DNA from: Chitinophagaceae bacterium UBA1946
GTDB lineage: Bacteria > Bacteroidota > Bacteroidia > Chitinophagales > Chitinophagaceae
Assembly (NCBI GenBank): GCA_002336815.1
Contig: DDEU01000047.1
Span: 1 to 54,124, forward strand
Length of the DNA stretch: 54,124 nucleotides
Direction: 5' to 3'
Shown here: piece after piece, positions 1 through 8,807 of the stretch
Layout of the letters: each line of letters opens with the position of its first letter
Numbering within the stretch: the first letter of the stretch is position 1
Position numbers and translations under genes: made by a program
Notes under the pieces: model-generated
The model's input: the letters and a program-made list of their open reading frames with translations, nothing else
Told to the model about the DNA's origin: nothing
Database searches by the model: none

Positions 1-744
1 ATAAATGACTACACTTGATCGACAATTTTGCCTATAGTTCCAGTATATCCTGATAAAAATGTTAAAAGCCTCATTTCTACAAATAAATAACAGATAATAA
101 GGTATTTGTGAAGATAAATTCGATAAAAATATAATCAAATACGACACATTTCCTTATCTGGAATATTTAAACCGGAAAAATGCCCGTTTTTTTGATTTTC
201 TTTGATTTGCTGTGAAAGGTTCCAACCACAAGGTTTTAGGGCCTTAAAATGAAAGTTGCCTTTCGGATACAATATTTCACAATCAGGTGCTAAAATGTCA
301 TGCTTAAAATTGGTCGGCATGCACATCTTTATCTGAACCAGCAATTAATTTCGAGCCATCTCACTCTCTCAGCCTTGGGCCGGTATTTATTACAGCGTCA
401 GCTCTCCTATGACATTTATAGTGAATTTTCCATTTTTCGGCTGGGTTTCCGTCTGTCGGAATAATTTTAAGCAGTCATTTCAGTTAACTTATTGATAAAT
501 AAATGACTATGTGATTGGCACGATATAGGACTAGTTATTAGCACAACCGGATAACGAAAACAGAAGGCCGGTTGGTTAAAACAGATCATTTAAAATTTAT
601 ATACAGGGTTTCTTCAGTGTTTTTTAAGAAAGTCGTTTAACGTGGCCTGGATCTCCCTTAAACGGCTTCTTTGCTTTAAGTAGAAGGGAGTTTGTTTTAC
701 CTTCTTAAATTGTACCATCAATAATCAATAAGCACCCTCTTATT
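1..744. other. gene-poor AT-rich stretch
   Basis: No convincing coding region was found on either strand. The longest ORF (minus strand, 135-344, TTG start) has no recognisable domain, no promoter and no neighbour. Three inverted repeats lie in the right half: arms at 544-550/568-574, 626-640/658-672 and about 677-687/700-709. They suggest a structured transcript rather than a protein gene, but nothing here matches an RNA family I know. A decayed gene or a flanking regulatory region remains possible. Confidence 0.5.
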
Positions 745-924
745 ATGAAAACAGGTATTCAGCTAATCATCAAAAGACTTAAGCAACGTGTTTCGGTAAG
801 GTTTGGTACTGGTAGCAGCGGCTCAAAAACTGCATTTGAACCGGCGCCTTCTTTTTGGGCCATGATGCCCGTGCCGGTGAGTAATAAACGGATAAGCCGA
901 AATAGTTTCCCTAAAAAGCAATAA
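745..924 (+). CDS. possible small basic protein, 59 aa, unknown function
   Basis: An ATG-initiated ORF of 59 codons that is easy to overlook. The protein starts MKTGIQLIIKRLKQRV, is rich in Lys, Arg and Ser, contains a Gly/Ser stretch and a central Pro-rich segment around FWAMMPVPV, and has no signal peptide or membrane helix. It lies just downstream of two hairpins and about 145 bp before a terminator-like hairpin at 1069-1106, so it could be the coding part of a short transcript. There is no Shine-Dalgarno sequence, but that is normal in this phylum. I do not recognise a family. The call rests on the start codon and context alone, and it may be a chance ORF. Confidence 0.3.
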   Translation: MKTGIQLIIKRLKQRVSVRFGTGSSGSKTAFEPAPSFWAMMPVPVSNKRISRNSFPKKQ

Positions 925-1068
925 GTGCAGCTTATTCAAATAAATTAACGGCTTTATAAAATAATAGTACCTGAACGGCGTTTATACTTCATCCCCACGG
1001 ATATAGCGCTTGTGCTTGGTAAACAAGATGTTTTCTTTGGGGGTTACAGAACCGAATTAAGGTTCGTA

Positions 1069-1106
1069 AACAAAGGCTTGATTTCTATCAGGCCTTTTGT
1101 TTTTTT
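1069..1106 (+). terminator. intrinsic terminator-like hairpin
   Basis: The arms ACAAAGGCTTGA and TCAGGCCTTTTGT pair over about 12 positions with one G-U pair and one bulged T. The loop is TTTCTA and a run of Ts follows (1099-1106). This is a good rho-independent shape for plus-strand transcription. No clear gene ends just upstream, so it would terminate either the possible 59-aa ORF or a non-coding transcript. It also insulates the large secreted protein gene that starts at 1209. Confidence 0.55.
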
Positions 1107-1208
1107 ACCATGCTGCTGTCGCTTTTGTCCATGCAACATTCTTCCTCCCGATGGGCAGTTCCTCATTTTGTTTTGTTATTTTTATGGTTTCTCATTTATA
1201 AGTTATTG

Positions 1209-4200
1209 ATGAAACGACTTTTTTTGCTGCTGCTGTTGATGACCGCTGCTGTGATGTCTTTTGCGCAGGATTTTTCAAATAAGGGCAAAGATTTTTGGTT
1301 GGGATATGGATACCATGTTCGGTATGTAACCAACGGCAACAATGGTGTTAACGGGCAGGAAATGGTCTTATATTTCGCCACAGAGAATATTCCCAATAAG
1401 CTTACCGATATCAGGATTGAAATTCCGGCATTGGGTTATGTTGAAAATATCAGCAACGTAGCGCCCGGAACAATTGTATTTTCTAGTCCCCTGCCTAAAT
1501 CAGGAGGCCAGGACGCAAGGCTGACCGGTGAGGGTTTATTCAACAGCGGGATACATGTAACCAGTTCCCGGCCGGTGGTTGCTTATGCCCATATTTTCAA
1601 CGGAAATGTTTCGGGGGCAACACTGCTTTTTCCAACCAATACGCTTGGCAAAGAGTATTATTCGATGAATTATACCCAGGTGTCCAACGAAGCATCTTCC
1701 AACTGCTTTTTCTTTGTAGTAGCTACTGATACGGGAAGCACGACCGTAGAAATTACACCGTCGGCGCAAACCCTTTCGCATGCCGCCGGCGTGCCGTTTA
1801 CAGTTACCCTCAACCAGGGTGAAATCTACAATGTAATGGGGGCATTGACTGGAGGCAACCAGGGGAATTTTACCGGCGCAGATCTTACGGGGTCAAAGAT
1901 ACAGTCCATTACCAATGGCGGAATTGGCTGCAAGAAGATTGCGGTATTTTCCGGGTCGGGAAAAATAAAGATCTCCTGCAATGCCAATTCTAACAGTTCA
2001 GATAACCTGTTTGCGCAGGCTTTCCCCAAAACGGCCTGGGGTAAAAAGTTCCTGACCGTGCCAACCCAGCGAATGCCCAATAACTATTACAGGATCGGGG
2101 TGAGTTCTCCCTCTACCGTGGTAAAAGTGAATGGCGTGGTGCAGTCTGCATTAAACGGTAATTTTTACTACGACCTTCCTTTAAGCAACCAGCCTCAGGT
2201 AATTGAAGGGGACCAGCCGATCATGGTGGCCCAGTATATTACTACTGCCAATACCTGTGGCAATAATGCGATTGGCGGAAATGGCGACCCGGAAATGATC
2301 TACCTGAGCCCAATCGAACAAACGATCGATGAAGTGATTCTGTATTCAACCACCAATGCGGCCATAAGTGAGCATTGGGTAAACGTGATCATCAAATCTG
2401 CTGCGGTTCCTTCATTTTCCATTACAGGGGCTTTAGGCACCTACAGTTTTCTTACACATCCCCGTGATGCTTCCTACAGTTATGCCCAAATACGGGTGAA
2501 TGCTGGTTCACATACTTTGTCCGCTGACAGTGGCTTTAATGCTATTGCCTATGGGTACGGCAATGCGGAGTCATATGGATACAATGCCGGCACCAACCTT
2601 AAAGACCTCTACAATTTTATTGAACCCATCAATCCACTGAATGTGTCCGGTACGCTTGCGGCATGTAACTGTACGCCTTTTTATCTCGCCGTTACGTATC
2701 CATTCCAGCCCTTGTCGCTGTTTTGGGATTTCAAGGGATCTCAAACACCGAACGTTACTATCAATAACCCGGTAGCTGACAGCACTTATTTCATTAACGG
2801 GAAACAGGTTTGGCGGTATAAGCTGCCTTCGGCCTATTCCTATTGCACGCCGGGAAATTATGCTATCGCAATTACGGCAGGCTCCGCCGGCACAGAAGGC
2901 TGTGGCAATGTGCAGGTAAAAGAAGATACCTTAAAAGTACGCAATGCGCCGCCTCCTGATTTTAACTGGGTACACAATGGATGCGTCAATGATTCTGTTC
3001 GTTTTAACGATGCAACCGTGTATGAGGAAAACAGTTATTCGTATAAGTGGAAATGGGATTTTGGAGATGGAAATACCAGTACAGGGCATAATCCGGCCCA
3101 TAAGTACAATACGCCCGGCGCTTATACGGTTTCTTATAGCCTGGTTACCGATATTGGCTGTGAGAGTTCAATCATAACCAGGCAGATCAAAGTCACCGCT
3201 GCCCCGGTGGCCAATTTTGGCATCAGCAATGCGCTTTGTATCAACAAAACAATTTTATTCAGCGATTCCTCTACTGTGCCAACGCCGGGTATCATTCAAA
3301 CATGGTACTGGGATTTTGGAGATGGAACAAAAGACACATCGCTTACAAATGTGAGCCGGCAGCATAGTTATACTTCCGTGGGTCAGCAAAACGTAACGCT
3401 GCAGGTAGCAACTCCCAGCGGCTGCCTGAGTGCACCCATTTCTAAACCCGTACTGGTGAACCCCAACCCTGTGGTAAATTTTAACCTGCCTTCAAAAGTG
3501 TGTTTGCCTTACGGGCTTGCAACATTTACTGATGCCAGCAGCATCTCTGACCATTCAGAGGCGGGCTTTAGTTTCAGGTGGCGGTTTGGCGAACCATCCA
3601 GTGGGGCCAATGACAGCGCCGCTATCAAAAATCCATCCCATCTGTACAGCAGTGCCGCACCATTCAATGTTACACTAATTGTACAAAGCGCCGCAGGATG
3701 TATAGACAGCACAACTAAAATACTGGCAACGGTATATGCCCAGCCGCATGCAGATTTTACGGTGAACCCAGAGAACTGTTTAAATACAGCTACTGGCTTT
3801 AGCAGCAGCAGTAACGGGCAGGGTAACACGATCACTGGCTGGAACTGGGATTTTGCCGACCTGTCCACAGGCAGCGGGCAGACTACAACACATACCTATG
3901 CTGCAGCCAGCAGCTACCAGGTAAAACACTGGGTACTCACAGATAAAGGATGCTATAGTGATACCGCAACGAAACTTGTTACCGTAAATCCTTTACCGGT
4001 CGCCAACTTCACGATTGGAGCACCGGCCTGTGAAAAAAATAATGTCAGTATCACAGATGCGTCTGTTGCAGGGGCTGGTGCGATCAGCGCCTGGACCTGG
4101 AATTTCGGAAACGGCCGGCCGGATTCTGTGATCAACAATAATCTTCCGTTCAACTACAGGTATGATACGGCGAAAAATTATACCGTCAGCTTAAGCCTGC

Positions 4201-6380
4201 TTACTGATAAAGGTTGTAAAACAGCCAGCCTGTTTTCAAAAGCAGTTGTTGTGAATCCATTACCCAAACCTGGTTTTATTTCACCGGAGGTTTGCCTTAC
4301 AGACGCTTCAGCCCAGTTTGTTGATACATCATCTATCGCTGCAGGCAGCATCAGTAATTGGGTATGGAACTTTGGCGATCCGGGTTCTGGTGTGAACAAT
4401 AGTTTTACGGGTCAAAGCGGACAGCACCGTTACAGTGCTACCGGTTTTTACACTGCCGTACTCACTGTTACCAGCGCTGCAGGCTGTCGAGATTCAGTGG
4501 CCCAAACCTTTACGGTAAACGGAGATGTTCCAAAAGCAAATTTCAATGTACTGGCTGCTGCAACTGTATGCGCCAATGATTCTGTTGCCGTGAAAGACAG
4601 CTCCAGCGTAGATTTTGGTAGTGTTACCCGGGTGGAGATATATTGGGATATCGTTAATGCCCCGTTGCAGAAACAAGTGGATGACCTGCCCGTTTTTGGA
4701 AAAGAATACAGGCATCTGTATCCTGATTTTCAAACCCCACTGACCAAAGATTATTTTGTAAGATATAAATCTTATTCGGGTACCAGTTGCGTAGACTCGA
4801 TCACGAAAAAGATCACCGTGCATGCGGCACCCAAAGTAAGTTTTAGTGCAGTGACACCGCTTTGCCTGGATGCAGTTAGCTACCAGGTTACGCAGGCTTC
4901 CGAAGGTGGAACAGTTCCCGGTACCGGGTTGTTTACCGGGCAGGGAATTTCCGGCGGCGGCCTGTTTACGCCATCTGTAACCGGTGCAGGAACTTTTAGC
5001 ATCCTGTATACCTACACTTCTCCATTTGGTTGTGTTGATACCATTTCAAATACCATCACCGTGTTGAACCCTGCTATCGCCAATTTTGGGTTCAGCAAAC
5101 CGACCTGTGAAAAGAACAGCATTGTAATTACAGATTCTTCCTCTATCCCTGCCGCAAGCGGAACAATTGTAAACCGCACCTGGGATTTTGGAGATGGCAC
5201 TGCTCCGGTGAGCAGCAGTACCAATGCCCCGGTTACCCATACCTATTCAGTGCAGAATACTTATACGATAACGCTCACCCTAACCAGCAGCAGTGGCTGT
5301 AAAGTGAGCAAGCAGAAGCAGGTGAAAGTAAATCCCTTGCCCGTTCCGGCTTTTAGCTTCCCCGCCAGCGCCTGCCTGCCAAACGCTTCAATTACTTTCA
5401 CAGATGCGTCCAGCATTGCAGACGGCACCCAAAATGCGTTTACCTATTCCTGGCGTTTTGGTGATCCTGCAAGCAGTAGCAATACCTCGGTTTCAAAAAA
5501 TCCTGCTCATGTGTTCTCTACCGCCGGGCCTTATGCGGTAACGCTGGTTTGCACCAGTGGCGCAGGTTGTAAAGACTCTGTTACCCTCAGTGTAAATACC
5601 ATTCACCCCCAGCCAACAGCTGCCTTCTCATCAGATAGTACCAGCATCTGCGAACAGCAATCTGTACGATTCAGTGATGCCAGTACAGGGGCTGACGGTA
5701 CCGTAAATAAGTGGTCCTGGGATTTTGGTAATGGTAGCTTCAGCAGCCTGCAGGTGCCGCCATCGCAAACTTATACTGCCGCAGGGCGATACAGCATTGC
5801 ATTGCAGGTTGAAAATTCACTTGGGTGTAAGGATACTGCAATCAAACCATTTACGGTTTATGCCAATCCTGTAATAAGTGCAGGCCCGAATAAAGTATTG
5901 CTGGAAGGGGGGGAGATCAGTTTGGAAGGATCCGCAAGCGGAACCGGGTTACATTTTTTATGGACTGCTGATCAGCGGGGCAATTACCTGAACAATAACC
6001 AACTTTTGCAGCCGGTACTGAAAGGCATTACGGATGACATCACTTACAAATTGCTGGTAGTTGCCGCCGGTGGCTGCTGGAAGGAAGATACGGTATTCAT
6101 TAAACTGTTGAAAGCGCCGGTGATACCGAATACCATTTCACCCAATGCTGACGGAGTGAATGATAACTGGACGATACTCTATCTCGATTCTTACCCTGAT
6201 TGCAAAATACAGGTCTTCAACAGGGATGGCCAGCCGGTTTTTGAATCCTATGGCTACAAAAATCCTGGATGGAATGGAAGGTACAATGGAAAGCCAGTAC
6301 CATTCGGTACCTATTATTATGTAATTCAACCCGGTAGCGGCCGTAAGCCAATAACGGGTTATATAACCGTTGTTTATTGA
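1209..6380 (+). CDS. T9SS type B sorted surface protein with IgGFc-binding-like N-terminus and PKD repeats
   Basis: A very large secreted protein of 1723 residues. The start is set at the ATG followed by MKRLFLLLLLMTAAVMSFAQ, a clean signal peptide; an upstream in-frame ATG at 1110 would bury it. Residues about 20-450 resemble the IgGFc-binding protein N-terminal domain (motifs KDFWLGYG, SSRPVVAYAH, GDPEMIYLSP). About nine PKD-type beta-sandwich repeats follow, with cores such as WDFGDG, WRFGDP and WNFGNG, each ending near a conserved GC. The last 85 residues are a CHU_C/gliding-motility C-terminal domain (SPNADGVND, FNRDGQPVFES, GTYYYVI), which directs export by the type IX system and attachment at the cell surface. 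An adhesin or matrix-binding role is inferred. The VOC gene downstream overlaps its stop codon. The PKD and sorting calls are firm; the ligand is unknown. Confidence 0.9.
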   Translation: MKRLFLLLLLMTAAVMSFAQDFSNKGKDFWLGYGYHVRYVTNGNNGVNGQEMVLYFATENIPNKLTDIRIEIPALGYVENISNVAPGTIVFSSPLPKSGGQDARLTGEGLFNSGIHVTSSRPVVAYAHIFNGNVSGATLLFPTNTLGKEYYSMNYTQVSNEASSNCFFFVVATDTGSTTVEITPSAQTLSHAAGVPFTVTLNQGEIYNVMGALTGGNQGNFTGADLTGSKIQSITNGGIGCKKIAVFSGSGKIKISCNANSNSSDNLFAQAFPKTAWGKKFLTVPTQRMPNNYYRIGVSSPSTVVKVNGVVQSALNGNFYYDLPLSNQPQVIEGDQPIMVAQYITTANTCGNNAIGGNGDPEMIYLSPIEQTIDEVILYSTTNAAISEHWVNVIIKSAAVPSFSITGALGTYSFLTHPRDASYSYAQIRVNAGSHTLSADSGFNAIAYGYGNAESYGYNAGTNLKDLYNFIEPINPLNVSGTLAACNCTPFYLAVTYPFQPLSLFWDFKGSQTPNVTINNPVADSTYFINGKQVWRYKLPSAYSYCTPGNYAIAITAGSAGTEGCGNVQVKEDTLKVRNAPPPDFNWVHNGCVNDSVRFNDATVYEENSYSYKWKWDFGDGNTSTGHNPAHKYNTPGAYTVSYSLVTDIGCESSIITRQIKVTAAPVANFGISNALCINKTILFSDSSTVPTPGIIQTWYWDFGDGTKDTSLTNVSRQHSYTSVGQQNVTLQVATPSGCLSAPISKPVLVNPNPVVNFNLPSKVCLPYGLATFTDASSISDHSEAGFSFRWRFGEPSSGANDSAAIKNPSHLYSSAAPFNVTLIVQSAAGCIDSTTKILATVYAQPHADFTVNPENCLNTATGFSSSSNGQGNTITGWNWDFADLSTGSGQTTTHTYAAASSYQVKHWVLTDKGCYSDTATKLVTVNPLPVANFTIGAPACEKNNVSITDASVAGAGAISAWTWNFGNGRPDSVINNNLPFNYRYDTAKNYTVSLSLLTDKGCKTASLFSKAVVVNPLPKPGFISPEVCLTDASAQFVDTSSIAAGSISNWVWNFGDPGSGVNNSFTGQSGQHRYSATGFYTAVLTVTSAAGCRDSVAQTFTVNGDVPKANFNVLAAATVCANDSVAVKDSSSVDFGSVTRVEIYWDIVNAPLQKQVDDLPVFGKEYRHLYPDFQTPLTKDYFVRYKSYSGTSCVDSITKKITVHAAPKVSFSAVTPLCLDAVSYQVTQASEGGTVPGTGLFTGQGISGGGLFTPSVTGAGTFSILYTYTSPFGCVDTISNTITVLNPAIANFGFSKPTCEKNSIVITDSSSIPAASGTIVNRTWDFGDGTAPVSSSTNAPVTHTYSVQNTYTITLTLTSSSGCKVSKQKQVKVNPLPVPAFSFPASACLPNASITFTDASSIADGTQNAFTYSWRFGDPASSSNTSVSKNPAHVFSTAGPYAVTLVCTSGAGCKDSVTLSVNTIHPQPTAAFSSDSTSICEQQSVRFSDASTGADGTVNKWSWDFGNGSFSSLQVPPSQTYTAAGRYSIALQVENSLGCKDTAIKPFTVYANPVISAGPNKVLLEGGEISLEGSASGTGLHFLWTADQRGNYLNNNQLLQPVLKGITDDITYKLLVVAAGGCWKEDTVFIKLLKAPVIPNTISPNADGVNDNWTILYLDSYPDCKIQVFNRDGQPVFESYGYKNPGWNGRYNGKPVPFGTYYYVIQPGSGRKPITGYITVVY

Positions 6381-6781
6381 TGATCACCTTAGAACATGCA
6401 GCCATCTGGACGAAGGATCTTGAAAGGCTGAAAGAATATTATTGTGATTTTTTCGGCGGTACCGCCAACACTAAATACAGCAACATTGCAAAAGGTTTCA
6501 GTAGCTATTTCCTGAGTTTTGACGGAGGGGCAAGGCTGGAGATCATGAGTATGGTGGGGATTGAAGACAATGCAAATGACCGTAGTAAAGAGCAGTATCT
6601 CGGCATTATCCACCTTGCGTTTGGCGTTAGCAGCCAGGAAGAAGTTGATGCCAAAGCTATCGAGTTAAGCAATGCAGGTTATCCTATTTTAAGCGGACCA
6701 AGAAAAACAGGCGATGGGTATTATGAATTTGAAACGCTGGATCCCGATAATAACCGGCTTGAGGTAACGGTAAAATTATAG
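6380..6781 (+). CDS. VOC (glyoxalase/dioxygenase superfamily) protein
   Basis: A 133-residue single-module vicinal oxygen chelate protein. Two beta-alpha-beta-beta-beta halves are visible: LEHAAIWTKDLERLKEYYCDFFGG, a second strand with IIHLAFGV, and the closing DPDNNRLEVT. His in LEHAAIW, His in IIHLAF and Glu in RLEV sit where metal ligands are expected in glyoxalase-I-like proteins. The true start is the ATG at 6380, overlapping the preceding TGA by one base (TGATG), so translation is probably coupled to the surface protein gene. A TTG three bases earlier is unlikely to be used. The 3' end stops two bases short of the convergent M56 gene, with no terminator between. The substrate cannot be inferred; these small VOC proteins cover lactoylglutathione lyase, antibiotic binding and unknown roles. 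Confidence 0.85.
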   Translation: MITLEHAAIWTKDLERLKEYYCDFFGGTANTKYSNIAKGFSSYFLSFDGGARLEIMSMVGIEDNANDRSKEQYLGIIHLAFGVSSQEEVDAKAIELSNAGYPILSGPRKTGDGYYEFETLDPDNNRLEVTVKL

Positions 6782-6783
6782 GC

Positions 6784-8289
6784 TCATGAAGTGATCCTGG
6801 TTTTCGCTGCAATTCTCAAGCTGTCGGCTTTAGCGGCAGCAGCCTTATTGTTTTTAGCAGGTGCTTTCCATTTTTTGTTCAGCAGTATAAGAGGTGTAAC
6901 TTCGGTAGTGCCATTGTTATTTTTCAACTGGAACACATAGGTGTTCTTGTCTTTTGCGCCGGATTGTTCCTCTTCAATTTTAACGATCATTTCTTTCGGT
7001 GTTTCTGAATCTTTCTCAGCTACCTGCACTACCATATCCTGCAGTTGGCCTGTATTAAGCAAGTCTTCGTTTACCAATGCCCGCTCGTAAGTTAGTTCTC
7101 CAGGAAGTACCGGAGCCGGCGTATTTACTTTCACACTCAATGTTACCAACCCCGTGTTCGTTTTAGCGATTACCGGCTTGATCAAATTCACAGCCGTAAT
7201 TTTCTTCTCTGGTAAATTACCTGTTGCATGGGATGGTGCAACTGCAGCCCTTAACGGCAATGCGTTTATAATACCAGCAGCAACCGGTTCCTGCAACTGA
7301 ATGCCTGTTCTTTTTTGCAGAACCGGCAGCGTTGATAAAACGAAGGTGACCATGCTGACCGCCAGTACCGAGATCTTTATTTTCTGTACCAGGCTGGTAT
7401 CAACCTGCGGTGTAACCACGAACAATCTTTTTACCCTCGTTAGTAAATTTTTTTTTCCATTGGTAGCAGCCAGTGCAAGCTTAACTGGTTGCAAACGGTT
7501 TTGTTCCAGTTGCAGCAGGGCAGATGCATAATCGTGTTTATCGTACCTGTAATTCAATACCCAGTCGTCGCAGCAATTCTCTCTTTCGATGGCCACAGCC
7601 TTGCCAAGCATTCTTGCAAACGGGTTAAAGAAAAGCAGCGTTTCAACAAAAGATTGTATAAGGTTGATGAGGTAATCATTTCGCCTGATGTGAGCCAATT
7701 CATGCAGTATCACTGCTTCTGCCTGCGCCGTACTAAGGTGGCTGAGTGCTGTTACCGGCAGTAATATCACTGGTTTAAAGAAGCCGATCACAGATGGCAC
7801 ATCCACTTTTTCAGATAACCACACCGTCACCTTTTTAGTGATGCCGATGTGCAGGGCAGTTTGCACGGTAAATATTCTGATAGCCACGGGTGCTTTTGTG
7901 AACTGGCTGTTCCTTAATTGTTGCAGCCCTTTTAAATTCTTCAGAAGCTGAGCCGTATGCAGCAGCAATAATAACAGGTAGATCACAGACACATATTGCA
8001 GCGATGTAATGAAATTTGAAGGAATTGCCAGCCAGGGAATTGTAATGACATCTGCCCCGGAATGTTGAAGCAATAAATAATTCCGCAGCACGGTAAAACC
8101 AAACCATAGGCAGGATGCAAACAACAGAAGCAGGCCCAGGTGATACCTGGATAATGCTGATAAGTTTTTCGCTGAAGCAATAACCAGTTTGTAAATGCTC
8201 CACAGCAGGGCGGCCTGCCAAAAGCTATTGGCAATGCCCCAGCCCAAGGACTGCAGGAAAAGATATTTCTCAAAAACAGTAAGCAGCAT
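6784..8289 (-). CDS. M56 family BlaR1-like membrane metalloprotease
   Basis: A 501-residue inner-membrane zinc protease of the BlaR1/MecR1 type. Hydrophobic segments lie near residues 15-38, 48-70, 95-112 and 305-325. The catalytic HELAH motif is at 196-200, with a downstream Glu in IERENCCDDWVL (about 235-244) as the likely third zinc ligand. In the family, the protease cleaves the partner BlaI repressor when an external signal is sensed. Here the extracytoplasmic C-terminus (about 330-501) is not a penicillin-binding domain. It is a Pro/Lys/Thr-rich segment ending in an Ala/Lys tail, so beta-lactam sensing is not supported and the signal is unknown. The gene follows the BlaI gene by five bases in an evident operon. 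It converges with the VOC gene. Confidence 0.88.
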   Translation of the reverse strand: MLLTVFEKYLFLQSLGWGIANSFWQAALLWSIYKLVIASAKNLSALSRYHLGLLLLFASCLWFGFTVLRNYLLLQHSGADVITIPWLAIPSNFITSLQYVSVIYLLLLLLHTAQLLKNLKGLQQLRNSQFTKAPVAIRIFTVQTALHIGITKKVTVWLSEKVDVPSVIGFFKPVILLPVTALSHLSTAQAEAVILHELAHIRRNDYLINLIQSFVETLLFFNPFARMLGKAVAIERENCCDDWVLNYRYDKHDYASALLQLEQNRLQPVKLALAATNGKKNLLTRVKRLFVVTPQVDTSLVQKIKISVLAVSMVTFVLSTLPVLQKRTGIQLQEPVAAGIINALPLRAAVAPSHATGNLPEKKITAVNLIKPVIAKTNTGLVTLSVKVNTPAPVLPGELTYERALVNEDLLNTGQLQDMVVQVAEKDSETPKEMIVKIEEEQSGAKDKNTYVFQLKNNNGTTEVTPLILLNKKWKAPAKNNKAAAAKADSLRIAAKTRITS

Positions 8290-8294
8290 AACAA

Positions 8295-8675
8295 TTACTT
8301 ATTGATGCTTTTTAAAAAATTGCTGATCTCCTCCAGCTCTTCTTTTGATGCTTTGTGATTGCCCAGGGCCTGCATTACAAGTTGGGCAGGGGAGCCGGCA
8401 AACAAGGAATCGATCATTTTATTCAACAAGAGGTTTTGTGTATTCTCCCTGCTAACTGCAGGCTGGTAAATATGGGTTTTGCTGCTGCTATCTCTCGTTA
8501 CCAGGCCTTTTTCAAACATAATTTGCATTAGTTTGAGCGTGGTAGTATAACCGGCATCTTTGCTTTTAAGGATCTCGCCATGCACATCCCTTACCGTTGC
8601 AGATTGCTTATCCCACAATACCTGCAGTATCTCCAGTTCCCCTTCTGTGGGCTTTATTTGTTTTGTTACAGCCAT
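8295..8675 (-). CDS. BlaI/MecI/CopY family transcriptional repressor
   Basis: A 126-residue winged-helix repressor. The start is the ATG at 8675, giving MAVTKQIKPTEGELEILQVLW, which matches the family N-terminus; a longer in-frame ORF from 8717 would run through the operator-like repeats. The N-terminal half holds the wHTH (EGELEILQVLW, TVRDVHGEIL, AGYTTTLKLMQIMFEKGLV). The C-terminal half (LLLNKMIDSLFAGSPAQLVMQAL) is the dimerisation helix pair and probable protease target region. It is the first gene of a two-gene unit with the M56 protease, and presumably represses its own operon through the inverted repeats just upstream. Other targets in the genome are possible. Confidence 0.92.
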   Translation of the reverse strand: MAVTKQIKPTEGELEILQVLWDKQSATVRDVHGEILKSKDAGYTTTLKLMQIMFEKGLVTRDSSSKTHIYQPAVSRENTQNLLLNKMIDSLFAGSPAQLVMQALGNHKASKEELEEISNFLKSINK

Positions 8676-8761
8676 AATACGATTTGTTTCGTACGTAAAT
8701 ATAAAAATATCTTTCAAAATAAAAACTAAAAGTTTCGTAGTTAGGGCTAAATTTTTACGAA
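8676..8761 (-). promoter_or_regulatory. candidate BlaI operator/promoter region
   Basis: Two perfect inverted repeats lie directly upstream of the BlaI gene. One is TACGA-N6-TCGTA at 8678-8693, three bases from the start codon. The other is AACTA-N9-TAGTT at 8724-8742. A further TACGA half-site is at 8756-8760. Dyads with TA-rich ends are typical of BlaI-family operators, so autorepression is inferred. No perfect TAnnTTTG box is present; a near match (TTATTTTG on the minus strand) lies beside the second dyad. Which repeat is bound is unknown. Confidence 0.45.
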
Positions 8762-8807
8762 TGGTACGCTTACAAGGTTTATACTGCCTTGCTTTAGCGG
8801 ATAGAAC

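Noticed and set aside
135..344. 69-codon minus-strand ORF with some protein-like composition
   Set aside because: TTG start, no domain, no promoter and no neighbour; most likely chance or a fragment of a lost gene.
960..1070. tRNA-like look with a GAACC-7-GGTTC arm at 1049-1065
   Set aside because: The loop lacks the TTCRA sequence, no acceptor stem pairs and no anticodon arm closes correctly.
1012..1209. 65-codon plus-strand ORF before the large PKD protein gene
   Set aside because: It runs through the terminator-like hairpin, is Cys/Phe-rich without pattern and ends at the true start of the next gene.
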